Below, in pieces: positions 22,030 through 33,436 of a stretch of DNA of 64,000 nt (the stretch's first letter is position 1; every line of letters starts with the position of its first letter). The notes under the pieces were generated by a model. It made no database searches and was not told the DNA's origin. It saw nothing but the letters and a program-made list of their open reading frames with translations. Source of the DNA: Suillus spraguei (lineage: Eukaryota; Basidiomycota; Agaricomycetes; Boletales; Suillaceae); assembly GCA_016800925.1 (NCBI GenBank), contig JABCPU010000111.1, forward strand, positions 62,001-126,000, given 5' to 3'. The position numbers and the translations under genes are program-made.

Positions 22030-22379
22030 CACCGTTGAGCTAGCTGACAAGTTGAAGTTACGAAGGAAAAATAGTGAGTCATATGCCGTCGTATTTAAAA
22101 TGAGTATTTCTGTCGCCACGGGAGCGAACATTCGGATAGACGGCCATAGAATAAATGCACACAGGGCGGGTCGCTATGGCAGGAGACGTATAACATTATG
22201 CGTTCTTCGTGCCGCCCTACGTGACTGTAATCAACACACGTGTATTACGGCAGAATTGCCAAGTTCTACCAGCCGGTTTGGCTGAATTAGTTGTGCCCGA
22301 CAGATGGCAAAACTTTGTAGCGCAGAACCTAGCAGAACCCCAAGCTCAACAGAGGAACAAGCCACTCAGTTTGAATGAC
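22030..22379. other. promoter region of carboxypeptidase A
   Basis: No ORF supported. Presumed upstream control region; the corresponding stretches of B and C are not obviously alike beyond the first tens of bases. Confidence 0.4.
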
Positions 22380-23240
22380 GATTTCGTGCAAGTGCATTGC
22401 ATGACAGTGAATACTTACATCACAGGGAAGCACGCCTAGTGTAAAGTCCAAAAGGCTATGTAATAATGTAATCGAGCAGATCTTGAAGACGAACCTAGTA
22501 GACATCATAGCAGTGACATGATGGCTTGATAAAAATGGAATCCATGACTTGGTCACGACAGGACTATTGACGTTACATCGTTGAATCCATGCGTGCAATG
22601 CTGGAAAGACTTTGTTGTTGGCTGACTGTCAGCGGGGAGCCAGCAAAGCAACTGATGAGTATTGGTCAATTATTTTAGTCTTGTGTCATCATGAACAGTG
22701 CCAGAGCTAAGAAAAGATAAACAAGTTACCGCAACGAGCGATTCTAAACCCCTTGCAATGCCGACCACTGATAAAGCTCCACCCCCCCTACCGCAACCCG
22801 AAAAACCAATTCCAAAGTTTGAACAGCATCGCCATTGAGGATTCTGTCTTCTTGCACGACAACATCCACATCACATGCGGTTCGTTAGACGGTAGGGTGG
22901 GCAAGTAGGAACTACGATACAGGACTTCTTGTTGGGAAATCACGGTTAAGTGAGAGTAGAAGGATACATGCACTGGCGCATTCACCAGACAGGAAGACAA
23001 TTGCATGCGGGAGGGAATCAGACTTATGCTGGCGGGTGGAATAAGCCCCACCGGACGCAGGAGGTTGTAGGTGCCATATACCAGATAACCAGGTCACTAG
23101 ATAGCGCATTTTTGCAACGATTCATGATACAACGTGGAGGCAGGTTCTGCAGCAACAACTTGAAAATCAGAGATGATGTAGGAAATCACGTCAGAAGGCT
23201 ACTAAAGCAGCAGAGGGAAAGGCCTTTGCCGTAATGTACG
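22380..23240 (+). pseudogene. WD40 gene relic 1 with a captured GH99-like fragment
   Basis: 22380-22740 is the upstream flank also found at 32400-32740 and 47960-48150. From about 22757 the coding relic follows the fuller gene at 48155: CCGACCACTGATAAAGC, then a match to GGTTCGTTAGACGG (WD repeat 1, SGSLDGR in the intact copy), TAG and other stops, and GCGGGAGGGAATCAGAC (ACGREDG in the intact copy). At about 23097 it switches to sequence matching the GH99-like gene: GCATTTTTGCAACGATTC, AAAATCAGAGATGATGTAGG, GTCAGAAGGCT. This corresponds to GAFLQRF...IRDEVGDRVREA. Both parts are broken. Confidence 0.7.
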
Positions 23241-23389
23241 CCATCACCAAAATTTCCCATTCCAGAGATGGTAATCTAAGGTCGCATCAGCCCTTAGAAG
23301 GCGTTTAAGGGACGGCAGGCGTATCAGGTCCCAGGGTCCGCTTATCTGGTCATACCTAGGTTCGTTTTTTTCGCTAATGTGCTGCTCAA
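23241..23389. other. spacer before the Plavaka element
   Basis: Contains the left boundary of the transposon, which I could not place exactly. Confidence 0.3.
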
Positions 23390-23934
23390 CTGCTGATCAT
23401 TCCTCAGCTGCTAGCCATGTATCATGCTGATATGTCCTGCTAAGCCGTTTCCATTGTTCTGTATGGTTATCACACTGATATGTCATGCTAAACAGATGTC
23501 AATTTGCTATTGTATTACATGGCATTAGCTACGAGTAAGGTCCTGAATGTACTGTAAAGTGCGCGGCAGGGTAAAATAGAGTGAGCATTGCGGTCAGAAA
23601 TGAGTAATCCCGGATCCTGGTATTAGTACAACAATTGATGAAACTTGACAGCGAAGACTTGGATGCAAAATGTGAAAACATTGATGCATCAGGAAATTCA
23701 CACATTCCTTGACGTGCCCTTATGCGGACTTATTTACACTTAACTGCCTTGGTGAAATTGAATCTACTTGTCCAAAATTTCAATGTGAATGAATTCAGAA
23801 AAAAAAAAGTTGAGATATATTAATATACATGTTTTATTGTATTTCGCACTCAAAAAATATAAGATATGCCAGGTGAATGATGTGAGAGAGAGCAAACAAG
23901 TTTTGAGATAAGTGAGTTAAGCTGATTAAGCATG

Positions 23935-26289
23935 TTAAGGAATGTGTGAATTTCCTGATGTGCGAAGAGACAGCAAAGGTAACAAAGAGATGGACGGCAC
24001 AGCGAAGACGTTGATGTGAAGAGACAACAAAGCGATGGTGAGCGAGCCTGAAATGTGAATATCATAACAGTCAGCACAATGTAAGCAAAGCATGGTGTGA
24101 CCTATGAAGATGAGCAACCATTCATTTCTTCTTGCGGTCTTCCTGGCCTTCTTTGGTGCTGGTAATGGCGACTGTACAACAACCTTACGAATATGGCCCC
24201 TCTTGGCTTTGGACTTTGGTGGCTGGGGTTCTTCCTTGAGTTCGTCAAGTTCGTCAGGCTCACTAAGATCACTGAAATCCTCATTAATGGCTGGTTCCTT
24301 AGCAGATACTGCCTGCTGCTCAGGCTTCTCGGATGTCGCAGATTCCTGAGGCTTCGGATCTGGACTGGGAGGTGGAATCTCGGGTGGCAGACTCGTGCTA
24401 GATTTAATGACGTCAGACTTGGATGCAGTGACAGGGACAGATGGACTCTTTGGTGGGGTAGGCAGCTCCTCTCCAGGACCAGAATCTGAAAAAACCATCC
24501 GTGCAGTGGCTTCGTCTGCAAGCCTCTGCTCGTACTGCTTTCCCATTAGAGCAAAGTCGTTGTTGTTGTTGTTGTCGTCATTGGTGGTGTTCGTGGAAGA
24601 CGATGCACGAAGCCCAAGCTTGTTTTTGAACAATTTGCTACGAAGCTCAAGGTTAGACACTGCTCATAAAAGAAGTTCATACATACAGGTTCCAATGCTC
24701 GTGCAGTGCCTTTGCCCAATTGGGGTCTGGGGCGTCACGAATAGTTGAAATGACCCGATAATAGGCACTTCGGTAGTTGTAATTTCCGTCTTCTTCCTTC
24801 CACTTGTCGCGTGAACCGATGGCGAAACGGCTCTGTATGAGGACATTCAGTAGTAGTTAAAATGTAAAAAGTAAGTGTATTGAGAGATGTACCTGAATCA
24901 CACCATATGCAATATTCTCTGCTTCTACCTCCATCATATTATGGAGACGTGCATTACATGGATGCGTCCCAACAGATTCGCTGTCTGCGCAAAGAGCGGA
25001 GGAAGGTCCTGTGAAGAGATGCCTCATCACCTGAGAGAGACAGGTTTGATGAATGCTCGAAGATCAATCGTCTAATAAAAAATCACTCACTCACTCGAGA
25101 AGGTATCCTTCAAATAGCCCGTTCTGCACCTGCTGAGGGTTGAAAATTTCCCCAGCGATCTTACCGGAGTATACCATGGCCGGCCAGACCAATGCGCGCA
25201 TCTTGATATCTCCATCTTGCAACTTTTGGCGTGTTCTAATCAAAACCATCAGTAACTTCAACCAATAGTGGAGGGTACTTACACTATAGGATCTTTCAAA
25301 TATTCACCCAAGTGCTTCACAGGACAGAGCATCCTGGTGAGCTGCGAGTGATTAATACCCATCTTTGCGCATGACCGTTGATTATTAGCACGAATGGGAG
25401 GGTCCAGATCTTTGTCATCAGGGTCATATGCTGCATACTGTCCAATGACAGGTTTCAGATGGCTAGTGTCCTCCGAATGAACTTGTCCGATAATCGTTTG
25501 CATCTGTAAGCGGCATTAGCGCACAAACCAGTGCATGTATGCACGCATACAACTGCTTACCTCAGTGAGAAGTGCCTCAAGTTCTCACCGCTTCTTCTTG
25601 TTACCATTGACCAGCGTTAGTAGGTATGGGGCAGCCGTGGTTATCTTCTTGTAGGTTCGCATCATTCGTGCCTCGTCATCCTTGGAGCTAGAGTAGTGTT
25701 ATTAGCGAAAATGAAATGTGATCGTGAGCTGTACTCACATGTTCTTCAAGATTGCTTCGCGGTCATTCTTAACTTGTTCATCCTCAATATGGTCTGCTCT
25801 TTCGGCTGCTTCTTGCTGCTCGACGAGAGGTGCAACCCGAAAGACATCAGTAAGTTTGCAAAACATGTCTACCCCTCGTGGTATCCAACGTGCAACATGT
25901 AAGCATTGCTCTTGCAGTGACATTCCTTTCCTGTATTGGACATTGAGAGATAAGCATGATTCGGATGTGCTGGCATGTACTTACTGTTTGGATTTGTTGC
26001 CTGAGTCTGAGTCTTTACGTTTCCTAAGAAGGAGGGATTAGATATGCATATATGCACACGATAACGCGAAACTAACTTACTTTATTCGTTTGTTGGGTTT
26101 CTTCACGTCAGTGTTGCTATCCGATGATTCCCTTATGCGTTTTTGCAGGGATTTCTTCCGTTTCGGTTCTTCGTGCACTGGCGAAGTCGTGGGTGGTGAA
26201 GTGGAGCGTGACTGACGAGTCATTGAGTCATCACTGTCTGATGATGAGCTACTGGAGGTTGACAGTGAGCGGTGCCTACGTGCTGGCAT
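23935..26289 (-). pseudogene. DUF6698-domain gene, transposon-associated, with nonsense codon
   Basis: Start MPARRHRSLSTSSSSSSDSD at 26289 (Ser-rich, then basic KKSLQKRIRE), then LTDVFRVAPLVEQQEAAERA, KDDEARMMRTYKKITTAAPY, a TGA in place of an expected sense codon at NGNKKKR-stop-ELEALLTEM (25584-25586 region), MQTIIGQVHSEDTSHLKPVI, QYAAYDPDDKDLDPPIRANN, KMGINHSQLTRMLCPVKHLG, DGDIKMRALVWPAMVYSGKI, THPCNARLHNMMEVEAENIA, RFAIGSRDKWKEEDGNYNYR and DPNWAKALHEHWN. The C-terminal part is a low-complexity Asn/Pro/Glu region ending basic (PAPKKARKTARRNEW). Introns are short GT-AG. DUF6698 has no established function and is common in agaricomycete genomes; here it lies inside the transposon. The 3' end is uncertain. 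Confidence 0.7.
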
Positions 26290-26377
26290 GATGATGGTAG
26301 TAAATAAGATGGAATATGATAATACGCGTCCATGACATTATCAATTACAAACTTTTGTTTGGTACTATTGACGTGTT

Positions 26378-29300
26378 TTGAGAACACCCTGTAGGTCTAT
26401 CAAGCTGACCAGCTCTGTCTATCAGAAGACAAAAAAGCACAAGTCAGATAAGCGCAGCAAGGCAAAACATCCTCGGATCAAGGACTCGGATGAGATCATC
26501 CGCGATGGAATTGACCAGGTCTATGACGATATCCAGGCTGACCCACCTGACAATGATGTGCTGCCTCTGGCCAATGTGCGTATTTCAGTCATAGCCTCTA
26601 GCACCATTCATAATTTAATGCTGCTGCAGGATAACGCAGTCCCAGGGCCGTCACAGATTCCAGATAATGAGATTCCTGCTGAATATGATGTAAGTGTTTT
26701 ATTCTAGCCTCCTAACTTGTGATGATTATTAACATTAGTACGACTGCAGGTTACTCCAGTTCTCTCGCATCGCTCAGGGCGCACAATTCGGATGCCACGC
26801 CGCTATGTGGATTATCTTCCTGGCTCATCAATGCATCTTGCGCACATGCCACAAACCAATCACCAGCTGCGCAGCGAGCAATCTGCAGCCTCATGCTTGC
26901 AGCCAGGACCGCTTCCATCTGAGGTCAACAGCGCTGGCCATCGCCCACCTAGTCCTAGCCCTAGCGCTGTAGAATCAATCCTAGTGCCATTTGAGACTGA
27001 GCCAGATGACACTGGCTTATACCGTATATACGCCACCCGTCCCACATTCACTCCTGCAGACGGCACCACTCTTAACACGGTGACAGATGCCCCTACCCTC
27101 GACAGTGGTCTACCAGCCCAGAAACAAAGCACGCTTCTTGCTGGGCTTCCACCTGCAGATTTCGGGTGGATGAACTGTTCCATGCATTCACTAACCCAAT
27201 GTGTGGGCTTATGATGGCATGGCAATATTCTGGGACAAATGCAAAGTCTTTTGCCGAGTTTGATCGCCTTGGCACCTTTTTCGAAGACCCTCTCTTCCGC
27301 AGTGAAGATGCCATCGGAATAACCCATGTGTCATATACCATACTTCTAATCTCAGATCCGACCATATCCGACCAGATCCGATCGTCCATTCCGGTCCACA
27401 GATCTTGTCTGGACCACCCATCCGAATGTACTCACTTCTCGCACCTTAACTCCCTTGTGTACATCTGCGTCTATCTCCCTTCGTCATTTCTCCTGCTACC
27501 GGTACTCCGGCTGTTTATATTTCCGTCCTGTGTTACTGATCCGTTTCCTGTGTTCATTTCCGATTCATGCTTACTGATCTGCTGTGCATTAACTAATAGA
27601 CTTCCGCTACGCTTCGTACATAGCCCTCGGTCCCGGACTTGCTGATTATCCGTCTTAGATACTTACAGTATATAAACCACTTGTAGATCTCCGTAGAACC
27701 TTAGTTCGAATATCATCTTAGATTCTACTCATTCTGCCTCCTCCGAACTTAAGCCACTCTCCGCTTTAAGTCACCTTCCGAGACTTAGGATTGATTCCTA
27801 TAGTCTATACCTCCGACTCTATCTTCGGATAGTCCATCTCCGTTAGTTTCTAGTTTAGGAACTCGTTCCGAAACTAGCCTTAACCTCTGTCCTCTCCTTA
27901 CGTTCCGAATAACCTTCGGACGTATCATATCCGACACCTTCAGACACCCGGATCCGTCACGCAACTCCTTCCGGGTCTTCAGACAAATAACTCCTCCCTG
28001 AAATAAGGGGCATTACTCGAGAAAGGGGCACAGTGTACGAACTGAGGCCAAAGCCCTTCGGATCTCTCTACCCTTGAGTACAGTCTTAACACCATGCCTG
28101 TGAGTCAAAGCTACTCGACAAGTACCTGGACGACAAAACAAATCCTTTCCAGGAAGAACATGGTTGGCGGGAGTCGACAGCCAGGATCCGTCTACCAAAG
28201 GAGAAGCAGAAATGGGCATCGGAGGAGGATGCTCCTGAGCTGCAGATACCTGGAGTATATCACCGCTCACTTGTTGACATTATCACAGCTGTTTTTGAGG
28301 ATGACATCTCCCAAACATTCAACATGACACCTTTCAGTCAACACTGGAAGGTCTCTGAGGAAAAGACGATCCAGGTCTTTTCAGAAGCTCACAGCTCCCC
28401 TGTAATGCTTGATGCATACATGGAGGTCAACGCTTTGCCACGCAAACCTGACAACGATCTTGAGCGTGTCGTTGCTTCCCTCATGTTCTGGTCTGACTCA
28501 ACGCACCTCACCAATTTCGGGGACGCTTCAATGTGGCCATTCTACTTATTTTTTGGAAATCAGTCAAAATATACTCGTGGGAAACCAACAGCCAGCACAT
28601 GTCATCACGTTGCTTATATACCAAACGTGAGTCTCATCTCATTATTTAATGCTGAACATTGGAACTGAAGCCCAAGATAGCTCCCTGATGATTTCCAAGA
28701 ACAGTATATGGGGTTGTTTGGAGAACCCTCGACAGACGAGACGTACACCTACTGCAAGCGTGAACTGATTCACGCTATCTGGAGACTCCTTCTCGATGAC
28801 AAATTCATGGACACGTATGAACACGGTATCATCATCAAGTGTTCGGACGGCATCACACGTAGAGTATTCCCTCGATTTTTACATACTCAGCCGACTATCT
28901 GGAAAAGTATGTACTGTGTGTTATTTAATATTCTTGTTGATTCTGATGGTATTATCTCTAGAGTTCTACTTGCAAGTATTAAATTCCTAGGCCAATGCCC
29001 CTGCCCTCGCTGTCTTGTCAAGAAGGTTGACATTCCGAAGATGGGGACGAAGCTCGATTTGAGATGACGAGACAGGTTGCAACGTGTCGATGATAATTCA
29101 CGACGCCACAACATTGCAAAGGCGCGGTCACTCATATTTGAGAAGGGTGCTCCAGTTTCTGGGACTTGGGTGAATGGCCTGTTGAATGACGAATCTTTGG
29201 TGCCTACGCGAGTAAGTACATTGATTTATTGATACACCTGGCCCTAATCACATTCTAGAATGCATTTTCAGAGAAGCTCTCCCAATTCGCATTCAATTTG

Positions 29301-31443
29301 TTCGCCTTGTTTGTTGTGGATCTGTTGCATGAGTTCGAAATTGGGGTTTGGAAAGCCATCTTTACTCACCTTATGCGGATACTGCATGCAGCAGCTGGTG
29401 ATTCGGTTCAGCAGCTTAATCGACGGTAAGTAATGGTATAGTGATTTATTTCAACTAACTGATACTCTGCCAGCTATCGGAGGGTTCCGACTTTCGGACG
29501 TGGCACCATTCGGCGTTTCAACAAAAATGCATCAGCCATGAAGCGACTCGCTGCGAGAGACTTTGAAGATTTACTGCAGGTCCGTTCTTACCAAATTTTT
29601 ATAAACTGACTTATAATAGTATTGCAGTGCGCCCTTCCTGTCTTTGAGGGCCTTCTCCCGATGAACATGGCCAGAACACTATAGTCCTTGACCTGCTCTT
29701 CGACCTTGCTGCATGGCAAGGCTATGCAAAGCTCCATCTGCACACTGACGATACTCTGGCTTTCTTTGACACTGCGACTGTGGTTCTAGGCAAGTCCGTT
29801 CGAAAATTTTCGAAAACTATATGCCTGTACTACCATACTACTGAACTCCCTCACAAGTATGCTGCCCGTGGACGACGAGCTGCTGCATTGGCCAGTCAGC
29901 AGACTGTTAAGGAAGGGAAGAAAAGGGCTACAGACTCGGAAACAACTCAGGCTGGACCGAAGCTCAAGAGGCTCAACCTTGAAACATATAAATATCATGC
30001 ACTTGGGGACTATCCCAACACAATACGGCGCATGGGAACAACTGACAATTTTTCTACACAGATGGTAATATACTATTTTTTTAGAGAAGCATTGCATGCA
30101 CGCTGATACACACTCCTAGGGTGAATTGGAACATCGAACTCTCAAACGTTGGTACCCAAGAACTCCGAAAAACAAGAAAACGACATCCAAAAACATGGCT
30201 CGTCAAGAGGCACGCAACCGACTTATGAAGAAGATATTGAAACAACGTGAACTTCTTGCAGGGGCAGCCAGCCAGTCCAGAAAGAAACGTCAATGCACTT
30301 CGCCATCTGACCACTACCATATTTCAAAGTACCCAAAGGCATCCTCTGATCTCACTGCGTGGTTGAGCGAACTTGACTCTGATGATCCAGCAAAGAAGGT
30401 ATGTGGTATCTTTACGCTAGTGCTAACTCTAATCTGCTGTGCTTTAGAATTTTATCCCGCAACTGAAAGACCACCTTCTAGCCCGCCTCCGAGGGATTGA
30501 ATACTCGGGTGACGAGCACGACTTTACTGATGAAGATCGGGATCTGGTTATATTTGCTAACAACCAAATCCACGAACATGGTGTGTTGCAGGTCAATTAC
30601 ACCACATATGACCTTCGAAGGGAACAAGACACCATCAACCCTCAGACTCGTGCCGACATCATGGTACTCTCGCATGAAAATGACGACGAACGCCACCCAT
30701 ACTGGTATGCACGGGTCATCCGAATTTTGCACTTAGATGTTTGGTATTACGGCGACAAAAACACCTCTACATCGAAACCGCTGCGCATGGATGTACTTTT
30801 TGTACGCTGGTTTGCGCGTGATGTTACATTCAAGGGCAGCTGGTCTGCTAAGCGCTTGCACCGGCTTGGATTCTTCACAGGCGACGATCCTGGATGTTTC
30901 GGATTTCTAGATCCTGATAATGTAATTCGCGGGGTCCATCTCATTCCTGCATTTGCACGTGAACGCACAGATCACTATATGGGACCCTCATTTGTCCGTC
31001 GCAAGGAGGATGGTGACACAGACTGGCGCTTTCATTATGTCAATATGTATGTCCTACTTTGCTTCTAAACCATTGACAGTTCTGACTACTGTACTAGATT
31101 TGTAGACAGAGATATGTTTATGCGCTTTCGCGGTGGAGGCGTTGGTTATAAGGTCACACAGGAGTGGGACAACTTTTTGCAGAGTGACGGAGCCCCAGCA
31201 AATATCCCTGACGACAATGAAGAATGGGATGATGTTGATATGGATACTAGGGAGGATGGCGAGGAAGACAGCGAGGAAGACGGCGAGGAAGACAGTGAGG
31301 AAGACAGCGAGGAAGAGGAGGGTGAATTATATGAAGGTGAAGACAAGGAAGACAAGGAAGACCCAGACGATAGAGTAGAGGCTGATTCAGATGAGGAACT
31401 TGACGATGATGTACTTGCACAGGAGGGTTATGGCGCACTATAA
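26378..31443 (+). pseudogene. Plavaka transposase, broken
   Basis: Exons read in order: SDEIIRDGIDQVYDDIQ, RYVDYLPGSS, FETEPDDTGLYRIYATRPTF, ELFHAFTNPMCGLMMAWQYS, NAKSFAEFDRLGTFFED, a 763-bp LTR insertion, KLLDKYLDDKTNPFQEEHGW, the core SLMFWSDSTHLTNFGDASMW and PFYLFFGNQSKYTRGKP, CKRELIHAIWRLLLDDKFMD, LGQCPCPRCLVKK, DLLHEFEIGVWKAIF, ALGDYPNTIRRMGTTDNFST, VNYTTYDLRREQDTINPQTR, RMDVLFVRWFARD, PGCFGFLDPDNVIRGVHLIP, FMRFRGGGVGYK and an acidic tail. These are Plavaka blocks. Lesions: a frameshift near 27170, the LTR, a TGA within LDLR-stop-RDRLQ near 29065, and a one-base frameshift near 29655. The N-terminal zinc finger usual in the family is not visible. It cannot make full transposase. Confidence 0.85.
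27329..28091. mobile_element. solo LTR inserted in the Plavaka transposase
   Basis: 763 bp starting TGTCATATACCATAC and ending CAGTCTTAACA (TG...CA), flanked by the 5-bp direct repeat CCATG at 27324-27328 and 28092-28096. Deleting the LTR and one CCATG joins GGAATAACCCATG to CCTGTGAGTC and reads straight through the transposase frame (AIGITHACESKLLDKYLDD). No internal coding sequence, so it is a solo LTR. Sequence unrelated to LTR-like copies 1-3. Confidence 0.92.
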
Positions 31444-31600
31444 TTATATTACTTAATGATATACTACACATGGGATAGATAATGTCATAGCAGACCGAGA
31501 CAAACATTAGCTACTTGCTGTCAGGTTGACATATAGCTTAGCATGACATAGTCCAGATGCCATATAGTTTAGCATGACATTGTATGCACGATTGCTTATG

Positions 31601-32399
31601 ACCATGATGTGGCACGTCTGAGAAGCGTTGTGGCGCAGCCGCAACCCAAATCAGGTAATTTCTGATCTGTGGACTTTTGGTGATGGCATACTCATCAACT
31701 CGGTCTGGTTGGTGTTGACTGCACATTTTCAGGTATGATGTCTCGTGGACGGTCCACCCAAACGAGATACAACATGTGCCACCTCGAGCAAAATCAATGC
31801 GTGAAAAGTGCCCTGGACAGCCCAACTTGATTACATACCTTCGGAAGAAAGGCAGACCGACAACGAGCTGAGTTTAAATTACATCTCGGCCGCCCTCACT
31901 CATGGCTCCCTTTCACTCAACCAAGCATCACCATATGCCGATAGCAAGGCGATCGTCTACATGTGAAGCGTGACCAGGATGATTTCTGAGGCCTGAGGGG
32001 TCGCATCATCTTTTATTTGTAACGGTTGAACTGACTACACGCAGTCATGATGCAAAATCGAGGACCACTTCACATTTTCATTCACCGGAACTGCAGTTGT
32101 ATTAGCGACACTATGAACGCAGCACTTGACATCACAAGCATGCCAAGGCAAATTCGAGACGGTCAGACTCTACGAGCACGTAATCACAGTAAGTTGACAT
32201 TGAAACTGATCGTGATGTTCAATTGAAATGGTTCGACTGTTACTTTCATGTCGTAGTATTCCCGACAGCGCCAAACATGCTTGAGCTCTTCGAAAGCCCA
32301 CAACTCGTAAGATCAACATTGAAAAAGCAGCCATTGATCCGAGTCCACTCGTGGTTGCACCCTGGAGAGCAATTTAACTGAGATGAACATACATTCATA
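31601..32399. other. intergenic, no supported gene
   Basis: Unclassified sequence to the right of the Plavaka element; no recognisable ORF. Confidence 0.4.
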
Positions 32400-33209
32400 C
32401 TCACAAGTAGATTGCATGACAGGGAAGCACGCCTAATATAAAGTACAAAAGCTATGCAATCGAGCAGATGGTTGAAGACGAACCAAGTAGACATTATAGC
32501 AGTACTTGGCGTAATAGCTTGATTAAAATGGAAGTATGACTATTAGTGCAGCCTTGTGCCAGAATCCATGCCTGTAATGCTGGCAAGACTCATTTGTGGT
32601 TAGCTGCCTATCAGCGAGGGACCGGCAGACCAACCGGTTGATACTCGTCAATTAGTCTGGTCTTATTTTATCATGAGCAGTGCCAGAGCCAGGGAAAAAA
32701 TAAACGACTCACCGTGACAAGCTATGTTTTGCGAAACCCTTGCCACCCTCACATCAAGGAAGCCATGTCTTCTGATTCCAAACCCCTTGCGAACCCACCA
32801 TGAAGACAACCATGTCTTCTGATTCTAAACCCCTTGCAATCCCGATCACTGATAAAGCTCCACCTCCTACCTCAACCTGAAAAACCAATACCAATTCCAA
32901 AGTTTGAAAAGCATCACCATTGAGGATTCTGTCCTCTTGGACGATGACATCCGCATCATGAGTGGTTCGCTGGACGGCAGATCAATGAGCAAGGCGAACA
33001 GCGATACAAAACTTCAAGTTGTTCGGGAACTACTGCGGTCAAGTGAAGGATACATGCGCGCCACTGGTGCATTCACCTCACGGGAAGACAATTGCATGCG
33101 GGAGGAAATCGGGCTTAGCTGGGGGGTAGCAACAGCTCCACTGGCGCAGGAGGCTGTAGATGCTATATACCAGATAGCTAGTAGGTTAAAATCCATGAAA
33201 ACAGATTAA
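32400..33209 (+). pseudogene. WD40 gene relic 2 with its upstream flank
   Basis: 32400-32740 repeats 22380-22740 (for example GAAGCACGCCTA, ATCGAGCAGAT, GAAGACGAACC). From about 32840 the relic parallels the 48155 gene: AAAGCTCCACC, CCAAAGTTTGAAAAGCATC, a match to SGSLDGR, and CATTCACCTCACGGGAAGAC (region of ALSPDGRTIACGREDG). It is truncated after the second repeat and then shares GCAGGAGGCTGTAGATGC with relic 1. It lies just beyond the 3' end of carboxypeptidase B. Confidence 0.65.
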
Positions 33210-33436
33210 TAATGGATGGACCCTGAGACATGAGCTCGACTATTGGATATGAGCCGAATAAGGAGCATACAGCACTGCTTCAAGTTTGAGAACTCGGTAA
33301 AGATTGCGGAGGATGAAAAAATCTCCCGGGCCCAGAGACAACAGGCTTCCTGAAATTTGCTGCAACCAGTATCTAAGAGCTGGCGTTTGTTATAGATGGC
33401 AGTCATCTTAATCAAACCAAAGTTAAGTGTCCCTAT

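Larger units (their letters stand above)
23390..31600. mobile_element. decayed Plavaka-type (CACTA-like) DNA transposon with DUF6698 gene
   Basis: An ~8.2-kb unit bounded by subterminal motifs in opposite orientations. On the left, TATGTCCTGCTAAGC (23431-23445) and TATGTCATGCTAAAC (23479-23493); on the right, the reverse complements GCTTAGCATGACATA (31536-31550) and GTTTAGCATGACAT (31567-31580). Inside, a DUF6698 gene (-) and a transposase (+) diverge from about 26.3 kb. Exact terminal inverted repeats and target duplication were not found, so the limits are approximate. Both genes are damaged. Confidence 0.7.
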
